64,000 nt of DNA, from positions 1-64,000 of the forward strand of contig NZ_JASCIQ010000045.1 of the NCBI RefSeq assembly GCF_029968035.1. Direction: 5' to 3'. Each line of letters opens with the position of its first letter. Position 1 is the stretch's first letter. Shown piece by piece: positions 8,777 to 18,146 of the stretch. Source of the stretch: Streptomyces cavernicola (GTDB taxonomy: Bacteria; Actinomycetota; Actinomycetes; Streptomycetales; Streptomycetaceae). The notes under the pieces were generated by a model that was not told the DNA's origin, searched no databases, and saw nothing but the letters and a program-made list of their open reading frames with translations. Both the position numbers and the translations under genes were made by a program.

Positions 8777-11215
8777 ATGACGGAGCGGGCAGACATCGAC
8801 ACCGAGGGGCCGGACCCCGCAGGCCGGCGGGGCGCGGTCGACACGCGGGCGGCAACGAGCCCCGCGCGTGCGATGCCCGCCCTCGGCCTGACCACCGCCG
8901 AGGTCGCGGAGCGCGTCGCCCGCGGCGAGGTCAACGACGTGCCGGTGCGCTCCAGCCGCTCCGTCACCGACATCGTCCGCGCCAACGTCTTCACCCGGTT
9001 CAACCTGATCATCGGCGTCCTCTGGGTGATCATGATGTTCGTCGCGCCCTGGCAGGACACGTTCTTCGGGTACGTGATCCTCGCCAACACCGGCATCGGC
9101 ATCATCCAGGAGCTGCGCGCCAAGAAGACCCTCGACAACCTCGCGGTGATCGGCGAGACCAGGCCGATGGTCCGGCGCGACGGGCGGGCCGCGGAGATCT
9201 CCACCTCCGAGATCGTCCTCGGCGACCTCATAGAGATCGGGCCGGGCGACAAGATCGTGGTCGACGGCGAGTGCGTCGAGACCGACAGCCTGGAGGTCGA
9301 CGAGTCCCTGCTGACCGGCGAGGCCGACCCGGTCGTGAAGAAGCCGGGGGACGCGATGATGTCCGGCTCGTTCGTCGTCGCGGGCGGCGGCGCGTTCACC
9401 GCCACCAAGGTCGGCGCGGAGGCGTACGCCGCGCAGCTCGCCGAGGAGGCCAGCCGGTTCACGCTCGTCCACTCCGAGCTGCGCTCCGGCATCTCCACCA
9501 TCCTCAAGTACGTGACCTGGCTGATGGTGCCCACCTCCATCGGCCTGGTGATCTCCCAACTCGTGGTGAAGAACGACGAGTTCAAGGAGTCCATCGCGTA
9601 CACCGTCGGCGGCATCGTCCCGATGATCCCCGAGGGGCTCGTGCTGCTCACCTCCATGGCCTTCGCGATCGGCGTGATCCGGCTCGGCCGCAAGCAGTGC
9701 CTGGTGCAGGAGCTGCCCGCCATCGAGGGCCTGGCCCGCGTCGACACGGTCTGCCTCGACAAGACCGGCACCCTCACCGAGGGCGGCATGGACGTCACCG
9801 AGGTCCGGCCGCTGTACGGCGCCGACGAGGCGTACGTACGCAAGGTCCTCGGCGCGCTCGGCGAGTCCGACCCGCGGCCCAACGCCTCGCTCCAGGCGAT
9901 CATCGACGCCTACCCGGACAGCGAGGAGTGGCGCTGCACCGAGTCGCTGCCGTTCTCCTCGGCCCGCAAGTACAGCGGCGCCAGCTTCAGCGAGGGCAAC
10001 GGCGAGAACTCCACCTGGCTGCTCGGCGCCCCGGACGTCCTGCTGCCCGCAGGGGACGCCCTGCTCGACGAGATCGAGTACCTCAACCACCAGGGCCTGC
10101 GCGTCCTCCTCCTCACCCGCAGCGGCACGGAGCTCGACGCACCCGACGTCGCCGCGGGCACCCGACCGCACGCCCTAGTCGTCCTGGAGCAGCGGCTGCG
10201 CCCCGACGCCTCGGACACCCTGCGCTACTTCGCCGAGCAGGACGTCGAGGCGAAGGTGATCTCCGGGGATAACGCGATCTCCGTCGGCGCGGTGGCCGCC
10301 AAGCTGGACCTGCCCGGCGCCGAACGGACCGTGGACGCCCGCAGCCTGCCGCGCGAGCGGGCGGAGATGGCGGAGGTGCTCGACGACAACGCGGTGTTCG
10401 GGCGGGTCTCGCCGCAGCAGAAGCGGGACATGGTCGGCGCGCTGCAGTCCAAGGGGCACACGGTCGCGATGACCGGGGACGGCGTCAACGACGTGCTCGC
10501 CCTCAAGGACGCCGACATCGGCGTCTCCATGGGAGCGGGCTCCGAGGCCACCAAGGCCGTCGCGCAGATCGTGCTCCTCAACAACAGCTTCGCGACGCTG
10601 CCCTCGGTGGTCGCCGAGGGGCGCCGCGTCATCGGCAACATCACGCGGGTGGCGACGCTGTTCCTGGTGAAGACGGTCTACTCGGTGCTGCTCGCGCTCC
10701 TGGTGGTCTGCACACAGGTCGAGTACCTGTTCCTGCCCCGGCACCTGACGCTCCTGTCCACCCTGACCATCGGCGTCCCGGCGTTCTTCCTCGCGCTCGC
10801 GCCCAACAAGGAGCGCGCGAAAGCCCACTTCGTACGGCGGGTCATGCGGTACGCGATCCCCGGCGGCATCATCGCGGCCCTCGCCACGTTCAGTACGTAT
10901 CTGCTGGCCCGCGCGCACTACTCGGGGGAAGGGGCGCGGGAGGCGGAGACCAGCGCGGCGACGCTGACGCTGTTCCTGATCGCCATGTGGGTCCTCGCGA
11001 TCATCGCCCGCCCCTACACGTGGTGGCGGATCTGCCTGGTGGCCGCGATGGGGGTCGGGTTCCTGCTCGTCATGGTCGTGCCGTGGCTCCAGGACATGTT
11101 CAAGCTGAAGTTGGTGGGGACGACCATGCCGTGGTCGGCCGTGGCGATTGCCGCGGCTGCGGCGGTGCTGGTGGAACTAGCGTTCCGCTGGGTCGACAGA
11201 CGCTTCCCGGCGTAA
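8777..11215 (+). CDS. P-type cation-transporting ATPase (HAD-IC)
   Basis: An 812-residue P-type ATPase. Motifs in order: actuator loop LLTGEADPV (~res. 179), phosphorylation loop DKTGTLTE (~res. 328), SGDN, and hinge GDGVNDVLALKDADIG (~res. 567). The C-terminal half has further membrane helices. There is no N-terminal metal-binding domain and no CPx motif, so it is not a heavy-metal pump; it looks like the Ca/Mg-type or uncharacterised actinobacterial branch. The ion is unknown. Upstream spacing suggests it is transcribed alone. Confidence 0.9.
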   Translation: MTERADIDTEGPDPAGRRGAVDTRAATSPARAMPALGLTTAEVAERVARGEVNDVPVRSSRSVTDIVRANVFTRFNLIIGVLWVIMMFVAPWQDTFFGYVILANTGIGIIQELRAKKTLDNLAVIGETRPMVRRDGRAAEISTSEIVLGDLIEIGPGDKIVVDGECVETDSLEVDESLLTGEADPVVKKPGDAMMSGSFVVAGGGAFTATKVGAEAYAAQLAEEASRFTLVHSELRSGISTILKYVTWLMVPTSIGLVISQLVVKNDEFKESIAYTVGGIVPMIPEGLVLLTSMAFAIGVIRLGRKQCLVQELPAIEGLARVDTVCLDKTGTLTEGGMDVTEVRPLYGADEAYVRKVLGALGESDPRPNASLQAIIDAYPDSEEWRCTESLPFSSARKYSGASFSEGNGENSTWLLGAPDVLLPAGDALLDEIEYLNHQGLRVLLLTRSGTELDAPDVAAGTRPHALVVLEQRLRPDASDTLRYFAEQDVEAKVISGDNAISVGAVAAKLDLPGAERTVDARSLPRERAEMAEVLDDNAVFGRVSPQQKRDMVGALQSKGHTVAMTGDGVNDVLALKDADIGVSMGAGSEATKAVAQIVLLNNSFATLPSVVAEGRRVIGNITRVATLFLVKTVYSVLLALLVVCTQVEYLFLPRHLTLLSTLTIGVPAFFLALAPNKERAKAHFVRRVMRYAIPGGIIAALATFSTYLLARAHYSGEGAREAETSAATLTLFLIAMWVLAIIARPYTWWRICLVAAMGVGFLLVMVVPWLQDMFKLKLVGTTMPWSAVAIAAAAAVLVELAFRWVDRRFPA

Positions 11216-11246
11216 GGGGCACCGCGACTGCCCTGCGGGCGGCTCC

Positions 11247-11386
11247 TTCCCCACCCCGCCCCTTCCCGAAAGCCTGCGGCGCCGTCGTGGCTGGGCGCGC
11301 AGTTCCCCGCGCCCCTTTCGGGGCGGTGAAATTGAGGAGCGGGGTCTGGGGCGGAGCCCCGGTTCGGGAAGGGGCGGGGTGGGGAA
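11247..11386. repeat. Short hairpin repeat with 24-bp terminal inverted repeats
   Basis: A 140-base element bounded by perfect 24-bp inverted ends (11247-11270 and 11363-11386; the left end begins TTCCCCACCCCGCCCC). Inside are the CGCAGTTCCCCGCGCCCC module and GGGGTCTGGGGCGGAGCCCC. It lies between the 3' ends of two convergent genes, where it could act as a bidirectional terminator. No transposase is present. Confidence 0.75.
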
Positions 11387-11395
11387 GAGGGCCGC

Positions 11396-14300
11396 TCAGT
11401 CGAACCAGCGGTCCCGGGCCAACTCTCCCGTGCGGGACGGGTCTTCAAGGAGCGCCGCCACCTCGAAGCGCCGAGGCCACTGCCGCGCCGCCCAGGCGAG
11501 GCCCGCCGCGACTCCCTCCAGTGTCGCCGCGTGGACCATCCCGTCGGGCGTACGGCGCCAGTCCAGCTCGACGCCGCCGGCGAGCAGCTCCTCGTGCTCC
11601 CGGTACGTCGCCGGGGTGCCCGAGCCGAGCAGCGTACGCACCGACTCCGGCACCTCGCGCTCGACGCCCTCGGCCGCCACCTCCGGCCGCACGGCCTCGC
11701 TCAGCCGCCGCACCTGCAGCAGCTCGGCCAGATCAGCGGCGCGCGCGGGGGCGACCGGCAGCAGGGCGAACCCACCGGAGAGCGGCAGCAGGTCGGGCGC
11801 GTCCGCGACCACCGCGTCCGCCGCGTCGACCACCGTGACAGTCCCGTCGACCACCGCCCGCAGCTCCTCCGGCAGCGTCACCTGGTCCGGGTCGAGCCCG
11901 GCCAACGCCCCGTAGAGCGCGTGCAGTTGGGCGGCGGACACGGTCGACTCGGGGTCGGCGAGCCGGTCGAGGAGTTCCGCCGCGCCGCCCGGCTCGTCGA
12001 GCAGCGCGGCCACCGATGTGCGCACGCCGAGCGCCCGCAGCACCTGCTCGTCCTCGAAGCCGGACGCGTCCGCCTCCTCGTAGAGCCCGGCGAGCAGCGG
12101 ATCGCCGCCGACGGCGCGCAGTCCGGCCGGGCGGCGCCCGTCGAGCACCGGGTGCCCGCGCAGCCACCAGGCGGTGTAGGGGCGTACGGACTCGGTGGTG
12201 CCGTCGGGGAGGAGCACCCGCACCGGCTGGGTGAGCGCGTCCCGCAGCGGCGGCTGGGCGAGCAGCGCGAGCGCCTGCGGCCAGCGGTCGTCGTCGACGA
12301 GGTCGAGGTCGCGTACGGCGACGAGCTCGGTGGCGACGGGCGGCACGGGCGTGTCGGGCAGCTGGTCGAGGAGGTCCTCGCACCACACGTCGACGGCGTC
12401 GAGCAGGCCCGCGTCGTCGGGTTCCGCGAAGTCACCCTCGCGGGGCTCCAGTTCATCCGGGTCGAGGACGACGTCGGTGGCGCGGACAAGCGCGAAGCTG
12501 GCGAGCACTCCGCACGCGGCGAGCGGCTGTTCGCCCCAGCGGTCCGCCCACTCCTGGTCCACGTAACCGAGTTCGCCCTCCCTCACGACGCTCGCGAAGG
12601 CGCTGCCGGGCAGGACGAGCTCCCCGGCGGGCGCGGGCTCACCCTCGTCGTCGGTCAGGGCGAGCGCGCCGAGCCACGGCTCGTCGCCGGGTTCGAGGCC
12701 CGCGTCCCGGACGAGGGCGAGGACGACGTCCGCCAACTCCTCGCTGTCCAGGGCGTCTTCGTCCCAGATGTCGTCGTCGAGGGAGGCGGCGACGGCGGCG
12801 CGGACCTGCGGGGTGGTGAGGACCGCGCGGGGCGTGGCGGGCAGGGCGCCCAGCTTTTCGAGCAGCGGGTGGGCGGCCTCGGGGTGCGCGACCTTCAGGC
12901 CGAGCCGCGCCAGCCCCTCGGGGGTGTCGGGCCCAGGCAGCAGGACGTGCCGCGGCCCGATCGTCGTACGCCCTCCCCCAGAGCCGATCGCCTGGGAGGT
13001 GCCCCCACTGAGCGGCACGGGAAGCCCGCTGAGGCGGTCCGGGTCGACGCCGGAGAGGGAGTCGTAGAGTCGCCGCCACCAGCCCGGTTCCCGCTCCAGC
13101 CCGGCGAGCCGGTCCACGGCGTCCTGCAGCGGCACCCGTGCGACGCCGAGGGTGCGCAGCTCGACGCGGCGCTCCAGGCCCGCGGGCAGCAGCGTCGGCA
13201 GCACCTCGGCGAGCACGGCCACGGTCTCGGCCCCGGCGCCCTCGACGACCTCGGCCTCGAAGGGGCGCAGCGCGGCGGGCTTGCCGTCCTCCTCGTCCTC
13301 TTCGGGCGGGGCGGCGGGGGCGAGGAACGCGGTGCGCGGCAGGAGCCCGAGCACCGCGGTGCGCAGCGCGCCGTCGAGGGCAGAATTGGCGAGGGCGCCC
13401 GGCACCAGGTCGATGATCCCGGTGCTCAACGGCTGCCATTCGGCGAGGAGTTGGGCGTAAGCCTCGGCCGCGCGCGCCACCAGGAAGTCGGTCAGCGGGC
13501 CGGGCGCGGCGTGCCGGCGGGTGGTGTCGAGCGGGAACGAGCCGATCAGCAGCGCGGGCACGCCGAGCGCCTCGTCGCTGGGCGTCGGCGCGTGCACGAC
13601 GGGCGCGGTACGGGGCCGCCGCGGCGCGCCCTCGCCGTCCACGGGCACCGCCCACGTCACCGACCACTGCGGCCTGGCCCGCTCCTCGACGGGCCGGTCG
13701 CGCAGCAACTCCGGGTCGAGCCGCCCGTTCCGCTCGACGGTCCGCCAGCGGGTGGTGCCGTGCGCGCTGTCGGCGATGCGGGCGTACGGGCCGTCGTGGT
13801 CGCGGGTGAGCGTGCGGGCGCCGTCCGGGGTCTCGATGCTGACCTCGGTGAGACCGGGCAGGGCGAGCAGCAGCGCGTCGTCGACACCGTCGAGCAGCCG
13901 CTCCACCAGCGCCTCGGCGGCCGCGTCCCGCAGCGGCAGGATGACGACGGTGTCGTACGTGTCGGGCGCGGAGCCCTCGGCCGCGAACGGCAGCCGCAGC
14001 AGCGGGACATGGCCGTCGCGGCGGCGGATCTCCTCGCCCAGCTCGGGGCTGCGCTCGGCGGCCACGGACGCGGTCAGCTCCCGCGCTTCGGCGAGCGACC
14101 AGCGCACGCCGCCGGAGCGCCCGACGACGGCGGGTTCGTCACTCACGGCGAGCACCGCGGCGAAGCCGACGCCGAACCGCCCGACAGTCGCGCTCCCCCC
14201 GCTGTCCCGCTTCGCGGAGGCCCGCAGCGTACTGAGCGACTCGACGCCGGCCGCGTCGAGCGGTGCGCCGGTGTTGGCCGCGGCGAGCACACCGTCACGC

Positions 14301-14536
14301 AGCGTCAGCCGCAGCCGTCCGGGCACGCGGGCGCGCGCGGCGGCGTCGGCGGCGTTCTGCGCGAGCTCCACGATCAGCCGGTCCCGGTACCCGCCGAGCG
14401 CGAGGTCCTCCTCCGCGTTGGCGTCCTCCCGGAACCGGGCGGGAGCGGCGGCCCACGCATCGAGCACGGCCCGCCGCAGCCCCACGGCACCGAACGGATC
14501 GGCCCCCTCCGCTGCGGGCCGGACGAATCTGCTCAC
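11396..14536 (-). CDS. Sacsin/Hsp90-like GHKL ATPase, large conserved protein
   Basis: A 1046-residue protein with an N-terminal GHKL ATP-binding domain: the N box VELAQNAADAA (~res. 55-65), the loop AANTGAPLDAAGVESL, and a glycine lid GRFGVGFAAVLAV (~res. 120). This is the sacsin N-terminal / Hsp90-like fold. The remaining ~800 residues are acidic and Leu-rich and match no domain I recognise. The GTG start (MSRFVRPAAEGADPFG) fits the family. It may act as an ATP-dependent chaperone-like factor; this is inference from the fold. It lies at the left edge of an accessory island. Confidence 0.8.
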   Translation of the reverse strand: MSRFVRPAAEGADPFGAVGLRRAVLDAWAAAPARFREDANAEEDLALGGYRDRLIVELAQNAADAAARARVPGRLRLTLRDGVLAAANTGAPLDAAGVESLSTLRASAKRDSGGSATVGRFGVGFAAVLAVSDEPAVVGRSGGVRWSLAEARELTASVAAERSPELGEEIRRRDGHVPLLRLPFAAEGSAPDTYDTVVILPLRDAAAEALVERLLDGVDDALLLALPGLTEVSIETPDGARTLTRDHDGPYARIADSAHGTTRWRTVERNGRLDPELLRDRPVEERARPQWSVTWAVPVDGEGAPRRPRTAPVVHAPTPSDEALGVPALLIGSFPLDTTRRHAAPGPLTDFLVARAAEAYAQLLAEWQPLSTGIIDLVPGALANSALDGALRTAVLGLLPRTAFLAPAAPPEEDEEDGKPAALRPFEAEVVEGAGAETVAVLAEVLPTLLPAGLERRVELRTLGVARVPLQDAVDRLAGLEREPGWWRRLYDSLSGVDPDRLSGLPVPLSGGTSQAIGSGGGRTTIGPRHVLLPGPDTPEGLARLGLKVAHPEAAHPLLEKLGALPATPRAVLTTPQVRAAVAASLDDDIWDEDALDSEELADVVLALVRDAGLEPGDEPWLGALALTDDEGEPAPAGELVLPGSAFASVVREGELGYVDQEWADRWGEQPLAACGVLASFALVRATDVVLDPDELEPREGDFAEPDDAGLLDAVDVWCEDLLDQLPDTPVPPVATELVAVRDLDLVDDDRWPQALALLAQPPLRDALTQPVRVLLPDGTTESVRPYTAWWLRGHPVLDGRRPAGLRAVGGDPLLAGLYEEADASGFEDEQVLRALGVRTSVAALLDEPGGAAELLDRLADPESTVSAAQLHALYGALAGLDPDQVTLPEELRAVVDGTVTVVDAADAVVADAPDLLPLSGGFALLPVAPARAADLAELLQVRRLSEAVRPEVAAEGVEREVPESVRTLLGSGTPATYREHEELLAGGVELDWRRTPDGMVHAATLEGVAAGLAWAARQWPRRFEVAALLEDPSRTGELARDRWFD

Positions 14537-14935
14537 GGTGGTCCTCCTCGTCGGCGGCGGGCTGCCGCGGCTGCGCTGTGCTGCCGCCTGAAGGTACCGG
14601 GTAGGAGGCGCGCGGGCGCGGGTGCCCCGGCACGCCTCAGGCCTATGTCATACGAAACGGACGTGCGTACACCTCATGAACATCCTCGGGCCTCGGGGGC
14701 GCACCTGCAGGTCGGGGCCTGGGCACACTCATCCGGCGACACCGGGCCCCTCTCGGCGGAGCGCCGGACTCAGTGGAGCGGCACTTTGCCCCCTCGGCAT
14801 TGAACCGGCCGTCCCCGTCCAGGAGTTGACGCAATTCGGCTACCAAGTGATGCCGTCGGAGCCTGAGCGACGACTCATGCGGGGTCACTGCTCGTGCGGG
14901 TCACCGCTCGTGCGGGTCGCTGGCGGACGCGGGCG
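14537..14935. other. Intergenic, no gene; short tandem repeat
   Basis: A 399-base gap between the 5' end of the sacsin-like gene and the 3' end of the next minus-strand gene. At about 14885-14917 the 16-base unit GTCACTGCTCGTGCGG is repeated with one change. Open frames in the gap have poor composition and no recognisable product. This is where the conserved gene order gives way to the accessory island. Confidence 0.4.
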
Positions 14936-15967
14936 TCACCCACACTCTGCAGCGTCCGGCTCGCGCGTACATGCCAGGAGTCGCGCAGCTGCTTCGGCCC
15001 CATCGGCCTCCACGGTCAAGGATTCCCGCTTCAACGCCTTCACTCCGGAATCGGTGCTGTCTTCTTCGCGCCCCTCTGCCCAAATATCGATGACAGCGAG
15101 AGCGTCCTCGCCGAGAAAGCCGCTCGACGGCGGTTCGACACCCACGAAGTCGCGCTGCCAGGCGCCCGCGATATGACCCGCAGGGTCCCGACCGTATGAA
15201 GGGGCGCTCTCTGGAGCGGTGTCGGCAATGTGCTGGAAGACCGCTGCCTGCCAGGTTGCGCGCTCGCCCTCAGGAATATCGTCGGCAATGCCGTCGAAAT
15301 GCCCCAGTACGACAGCACAATCGAGAGCAGGGCCGCCGTCCTCGACCGAGAGGGACCTCGCCGTCGGCACAGAGGCCAGCCCGTCCGCGCACTTCTCCGT
15401 CTGTGCGGTGCGCAGGCGGGCGTATGCCTGGGGATCCTGTGACACGGCGCGCAATGCCCTGATGAGATCGTCCTCTTCCACCGGCATCCGCACCGTCTCA
15501 CCGTCCTTCCAAGGACGGCGGTGCCTTTGCGGCTGAGGGTCCCCGTCGCTGCCGGTGAGGTTCGCGTGAATGTCGGCCGCATAGTCCACCAGCGCATCGG
15601 CGAGCGGCTCGCGAAGCTCGACGGCGACGGCCGGATTCCTACGCCGTTGGGTTTCCTCACTGAGCGCCAGGACTACGGCCTGCATGTTCCGTGCCTCGCC
15701 AAGGGTGTGTCGGCCAGGGGTCGCTCCCGTGGTCGCGGCCCGCAGCACCGACCCCAGTTCCGCGCAGCTCATGTCCGACACGTACTCGTTCCCCAAGACA
15801 CGTTGCAGGGAGCCGTTCTTGAGCAGATGGCCGCAGTCGGCCGCTCTGTCCTGCGAGGCGAAGAGGTATCCGAGGGCGGCGCTCCCCAGCACCCCCATGC
15901 CGATCGCACTCCACACGACCAGTCGGCGGCGCGCGCTGCGGCGGTTCACCGAGTCACTGTTGGACAT
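14936..15967 (-). CDS. Membrane-anchored paralogue of the upstream WXG-like protein's C-terminal domain
   Basis: A 343-residue protein: a basic N-terminus, one membrane helix (LVVWSAIGMGVLGSAALGYL), then an extracellular domain. That domain is clearly homologous to the C-terminal ~300 residues of the gene at 15968-18127: LGSVLRAATTGATPG matches LGGLLQAATTGAEEG, and LREPLADALVDYAADIH matches LRQPLGNALADYTGDTH. ALRAVSQDPQAYARL also matches MRAVSDDPEAYGTM. The domain resembles what I recall as DUF6571 in streptomycetes. Its ATG directly abuts the TAG of the upstream gene, so the two are translationally coupled. Function unknown; a decoy or inhibitor role is possible. Confidence 0.75.
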   Translation of the reverse strand: MSNSDSVNRRSARRRLVVWSAIGMGVLGSAALGYLFASQDRAADCGHLLKNGSLQRVLGNEYVSDMSCAELGSVLRAATTGATPGRHTLGEARNMQAVVLALSEETQRRRNPAVAVELREPLADALVDYAADIHANLTGSDGDPQPQRHRRPWKDGETVRMPVEEDDLIRALRAVSQDPQAYARLRTAQTEKCADGLASVPTARSLSVEDGGPALDCAVVLGHFDGIADDIPEGERATWQAAVFQHIADTAPESAPSYGRDPAGHIAGAWQRDFVGVEPPSSGFLGEDALAVIDIWAEGREEDSTDSGVKALKRESLTVEADGAEAAARLLACTREPDAAECG

Positions 15968-18127
15968 CTAGTTCCCGAGCCATTCATCCGTCTTGTCCCG
16001 GCGCGCGTTGTGGTCTCCGAGCATCTCGCGCTTCAGGCTCTTGATGTCCTTGTCATCCGTACCAGGACCGCCATGCTCCGCATCGGCCCAGGTATCGATG
16101 ATGAAGGTCATCTCGCGTTCCGACTCAAAGCTGTGGTCAGCGACATCGGCAGCCGCATCATCGCCGTTCTTTCCCTTCTCCTGATTGGAGACATCCCAAG
16201 TCCACGTATCGAGGATGCGCTGCGCCGTGTCGCCGATGTACGGAACACCAGTGATCGCCGCACCACCGACGTGATAGATCGCCTTGGCCTTCCAGTCCGC
16301 TTGGGCATTTGCGTCATCACGCTTGTCGTTGATGGTGTCGTTACGGATCGAGTCGTAGGCGCCGAGAGCCAGCGCACCGTCCCTCGCCGGATCCTCGATC
16401 GAGGCAGCGGTCCCGCCCTCTGAGGGCCCCATCAGGTCGGATATATGCGCGATTTCCGCCTTGTGCATCGTTCCGTACGCCTCAGGGTCATCAGACACCG
16501 CTCGCATCAAATGGACCAGCTTGCGCGGATCGGTAGCGATGTGAGCGCCTTCTTGATCCCCGAAAACCCCGTCCGCACCCGGATTGCTGCCCTTCGCGCC
16601 CGGCACCTCATGGGTGTAGTCCGTATTGATGCCGGCAAGGATCTCGTGCGTGTCACCGGTGTAATCGGCGAGCGCGTTGCCCAGCGGCTGGCGCAAGTTC
16701 TTGGGAATTTCCTCGTGATGCGGGGGTGCATCCAACAGATTGATGGTGTCCCGCATGACGCGCGCCTCGGCCGCAGTGTGCGGCGGCCCCTCCTCAGCGC
16801 CAGTGGTGGCAGCCTGGAGGAGGCCGCCGAGACCCACCCGGCTGTTGGACGGGTCGATCTGGGACGAGTCGATCAGGTTCTCGGTCCTGCGCGCCCGCTC
16901 TTCGACGTTGTGCTGGGGCCATTCACGGTCGTCGAGCAGGTACTTGAGGTTGTCGTTGCCGCCCTTGGGGTCAAGGTAGTCGGTAGCCGTCTCCGAGTTC
17001 TCGGCCATGATCCCGAGCATGTCGTCCACCGGGTCGACGATCTTCCCTGTGTCGGGTTCGTCGCCGGACCGGATGCGCTGTGTCTCGTCCCAGATATCGG
17101 GGTTCTTGCGCTCGGCGGCGATGATGTCGTCGGTGAGGCCCTGCACCATGTGCGGCGGATAGCTGCCCCTGTCGCCCTGTTCCAGGAGCGTCGTGAGCGT
17201 CTGATAGCCGTAGGGACCGGTCGAGTCACCCTCGGGCCTCTGCGTGCCGAGCTTGGCCATGTCCTTGCGCCACTGCTCCGAGAACTCCCTGTCCCGGTTG
17301 GCCGTGGCGATGTTGTTGGCGAGGGATGACTGGATGTTGCCGTAGCGCTCGCCGGTCTTTCCGTCGACGGCCTGGGACTTCTCCAGATCCTCGGCCAGCC
17401 GCAAAGTGCCCTCCGGGCCCAGGCCGTTCAGCACCATTCTGCTGAATTCCGGGTCCTTGTTGTTGTGCACCATGACCCGTTCCAGCTCCTTGAGCTGCCC
17501 CGGGGAGAGTTTCTCTCCGCTCTCGTACTTCTTCAGCAGTCTCGCGGCGCGCTGCGCCTCGTCCTGGTCGATGGAACGGGTGGTGTTGTCGTTGAAGCCG
17601 TCGGACCGCTTGCCGGCATTGCGCTTGAGTGCCGTCACCGCGGACTGGTCGGCGTTGTAGGCGGTGATCAGGACCAGCTCGATCTGGCCCTTCCAGTACA
17701 GAAGCTTCGTCTCATTGGCCGAGGGCAGCAGCCCGTTGCGCTCGTCGCCCTTCTTGTCCGGGTCGATCAGGCTCACTTTGCCGGTGTCGCTGACGGCGAC
17801 GCCGTCCTTCTTGGCGTCCCGGACAAGCTGGTGCAGGTCGTCCTGGCATTTCTTCAAGTCGTCGTGCGCGTCACCCAGTACGGCCTGAATGCCCTTGGCC
17901 TCGGCCCAGGCGTCACTGAACTCCTTGTCGGCAGAGAGGACTCGCACCCGCGCGACGGCAGACGTGGGATCCATGCTGTTCCAGCCCGCCGCGTCGAACG
18001 GCGCCACGACGCCCTTCGCGTACTGCTCGTCGAGCCCCTGAAGCAGCAGGATGCGCTCCTGCCAGCGGTCGGCAGCGGCCTTCAGGACGCTGACGTCGAG
18101 GTGGTAAAGGTCTCCGAAGAGAATCAT
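15968..18127 (-). CDS. WXG/LXG-like large secreted protein with DUF6571-like C-terminus
   Basis: A 719-residue protein without a signal peptide. The first ~130 residues form a helical WXG-like domain: LDVSVLKAAADRWQERILLL, then a W at the hairpin (AAGWNSMDP), then helices and a ...DGVAVSDTGKVSL hinge. The same layout occurs in the hydrolase at 21493. The middle (res. ~140-400) is charged and helical, and the C-terminal ~300 residues form the domain shared with the next gene. Such proteins are usually exported by ESX/type VII systems; no secretion ATPase lies in this window. It starts 20 bases after the Pro-rich WXG gene. Confidence 0.75.
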   Translation of the reverse strand: MILFGDLYHLDVSVLKAAADRWQERILLLQGLDEQYAKGVVAPFDAAGWNSMDPTSAVARVRVLSADKEFSDAWAEAKGIQAVLGDAHDDLKKCQDDLHQLVRDAKKDGVAVSDTGKVSLIDPDKKGDERNGLLPSANETKLLYWKGQIELVLITAYNADQSAVTALKRNAGKRSDGFNDNTTRSIDQDEAQRAARLLKKYESGEKLSPGQLKELERVMVHNNKDPEFSRMVLNGLGPEGTLRLAEDLEKSQAVDGKTGERYGNIQSSLANNIATANRDREFSEQWRKDMAKLGTQRPEGDSTGPYGYQTLTTLLEQGDRGSYPPHMVQGLTDDIIAAERKNPDIWDETQRIRSGDEPDTGKIVDPVDDMLGIMAENSETATDYLDPKGGNDNLKYLLDDREWPQHNVEERARRTENLIDSSQIDPSNSRVGLGGLLQAATTGAEEGPPHTAAEARVMRDTINLLDAPPHHEEIPKNLRQPLGNALADYTGDTHEILAGINTDYTHEVPGAKGSNPGADGVFGDQEGAHIATDPRKLVHLMRAVSDDPEAYGTMHKAEIAHISDLMGPSEGGTAASIEDPARDGALALGAYDSIRNDTINDKRDDANAQADWKAKAIYHVGGAAITGVPYIGDTAQRILDTWTWDVSNQEKGKNGDDAAADVADHSFESEREMTFIIDTWADAEHGGPGTDDKDIKSLKREMLGDHNARRDKTDEWLGN

Positions 18128-18146
18128 GCGGTTCGTTCGCCCCCTG

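Noticed and set aside
8675..10171. 498-codon minus-strand frame over the P-type ATPase gene
   Set aside because: Shadow frame; the plus strand carries all P-type ATPase motifs.
11531..14803. Open frame of about 1090 codons antisense to the sacsin-like gene
   Set aside because: It is the mirror of a GC-rich gene with biased codons; composition is His/Gly/Arg/Gln-rich without any domain, while the minus strand has a coherent GHKL protein.
14643..14888. 81-codon minus-strand frame between the sacsin-like gene and the WXG island
   Set aside because: Arg/Pro-rich, includes repeat DNA, no RBS or family.
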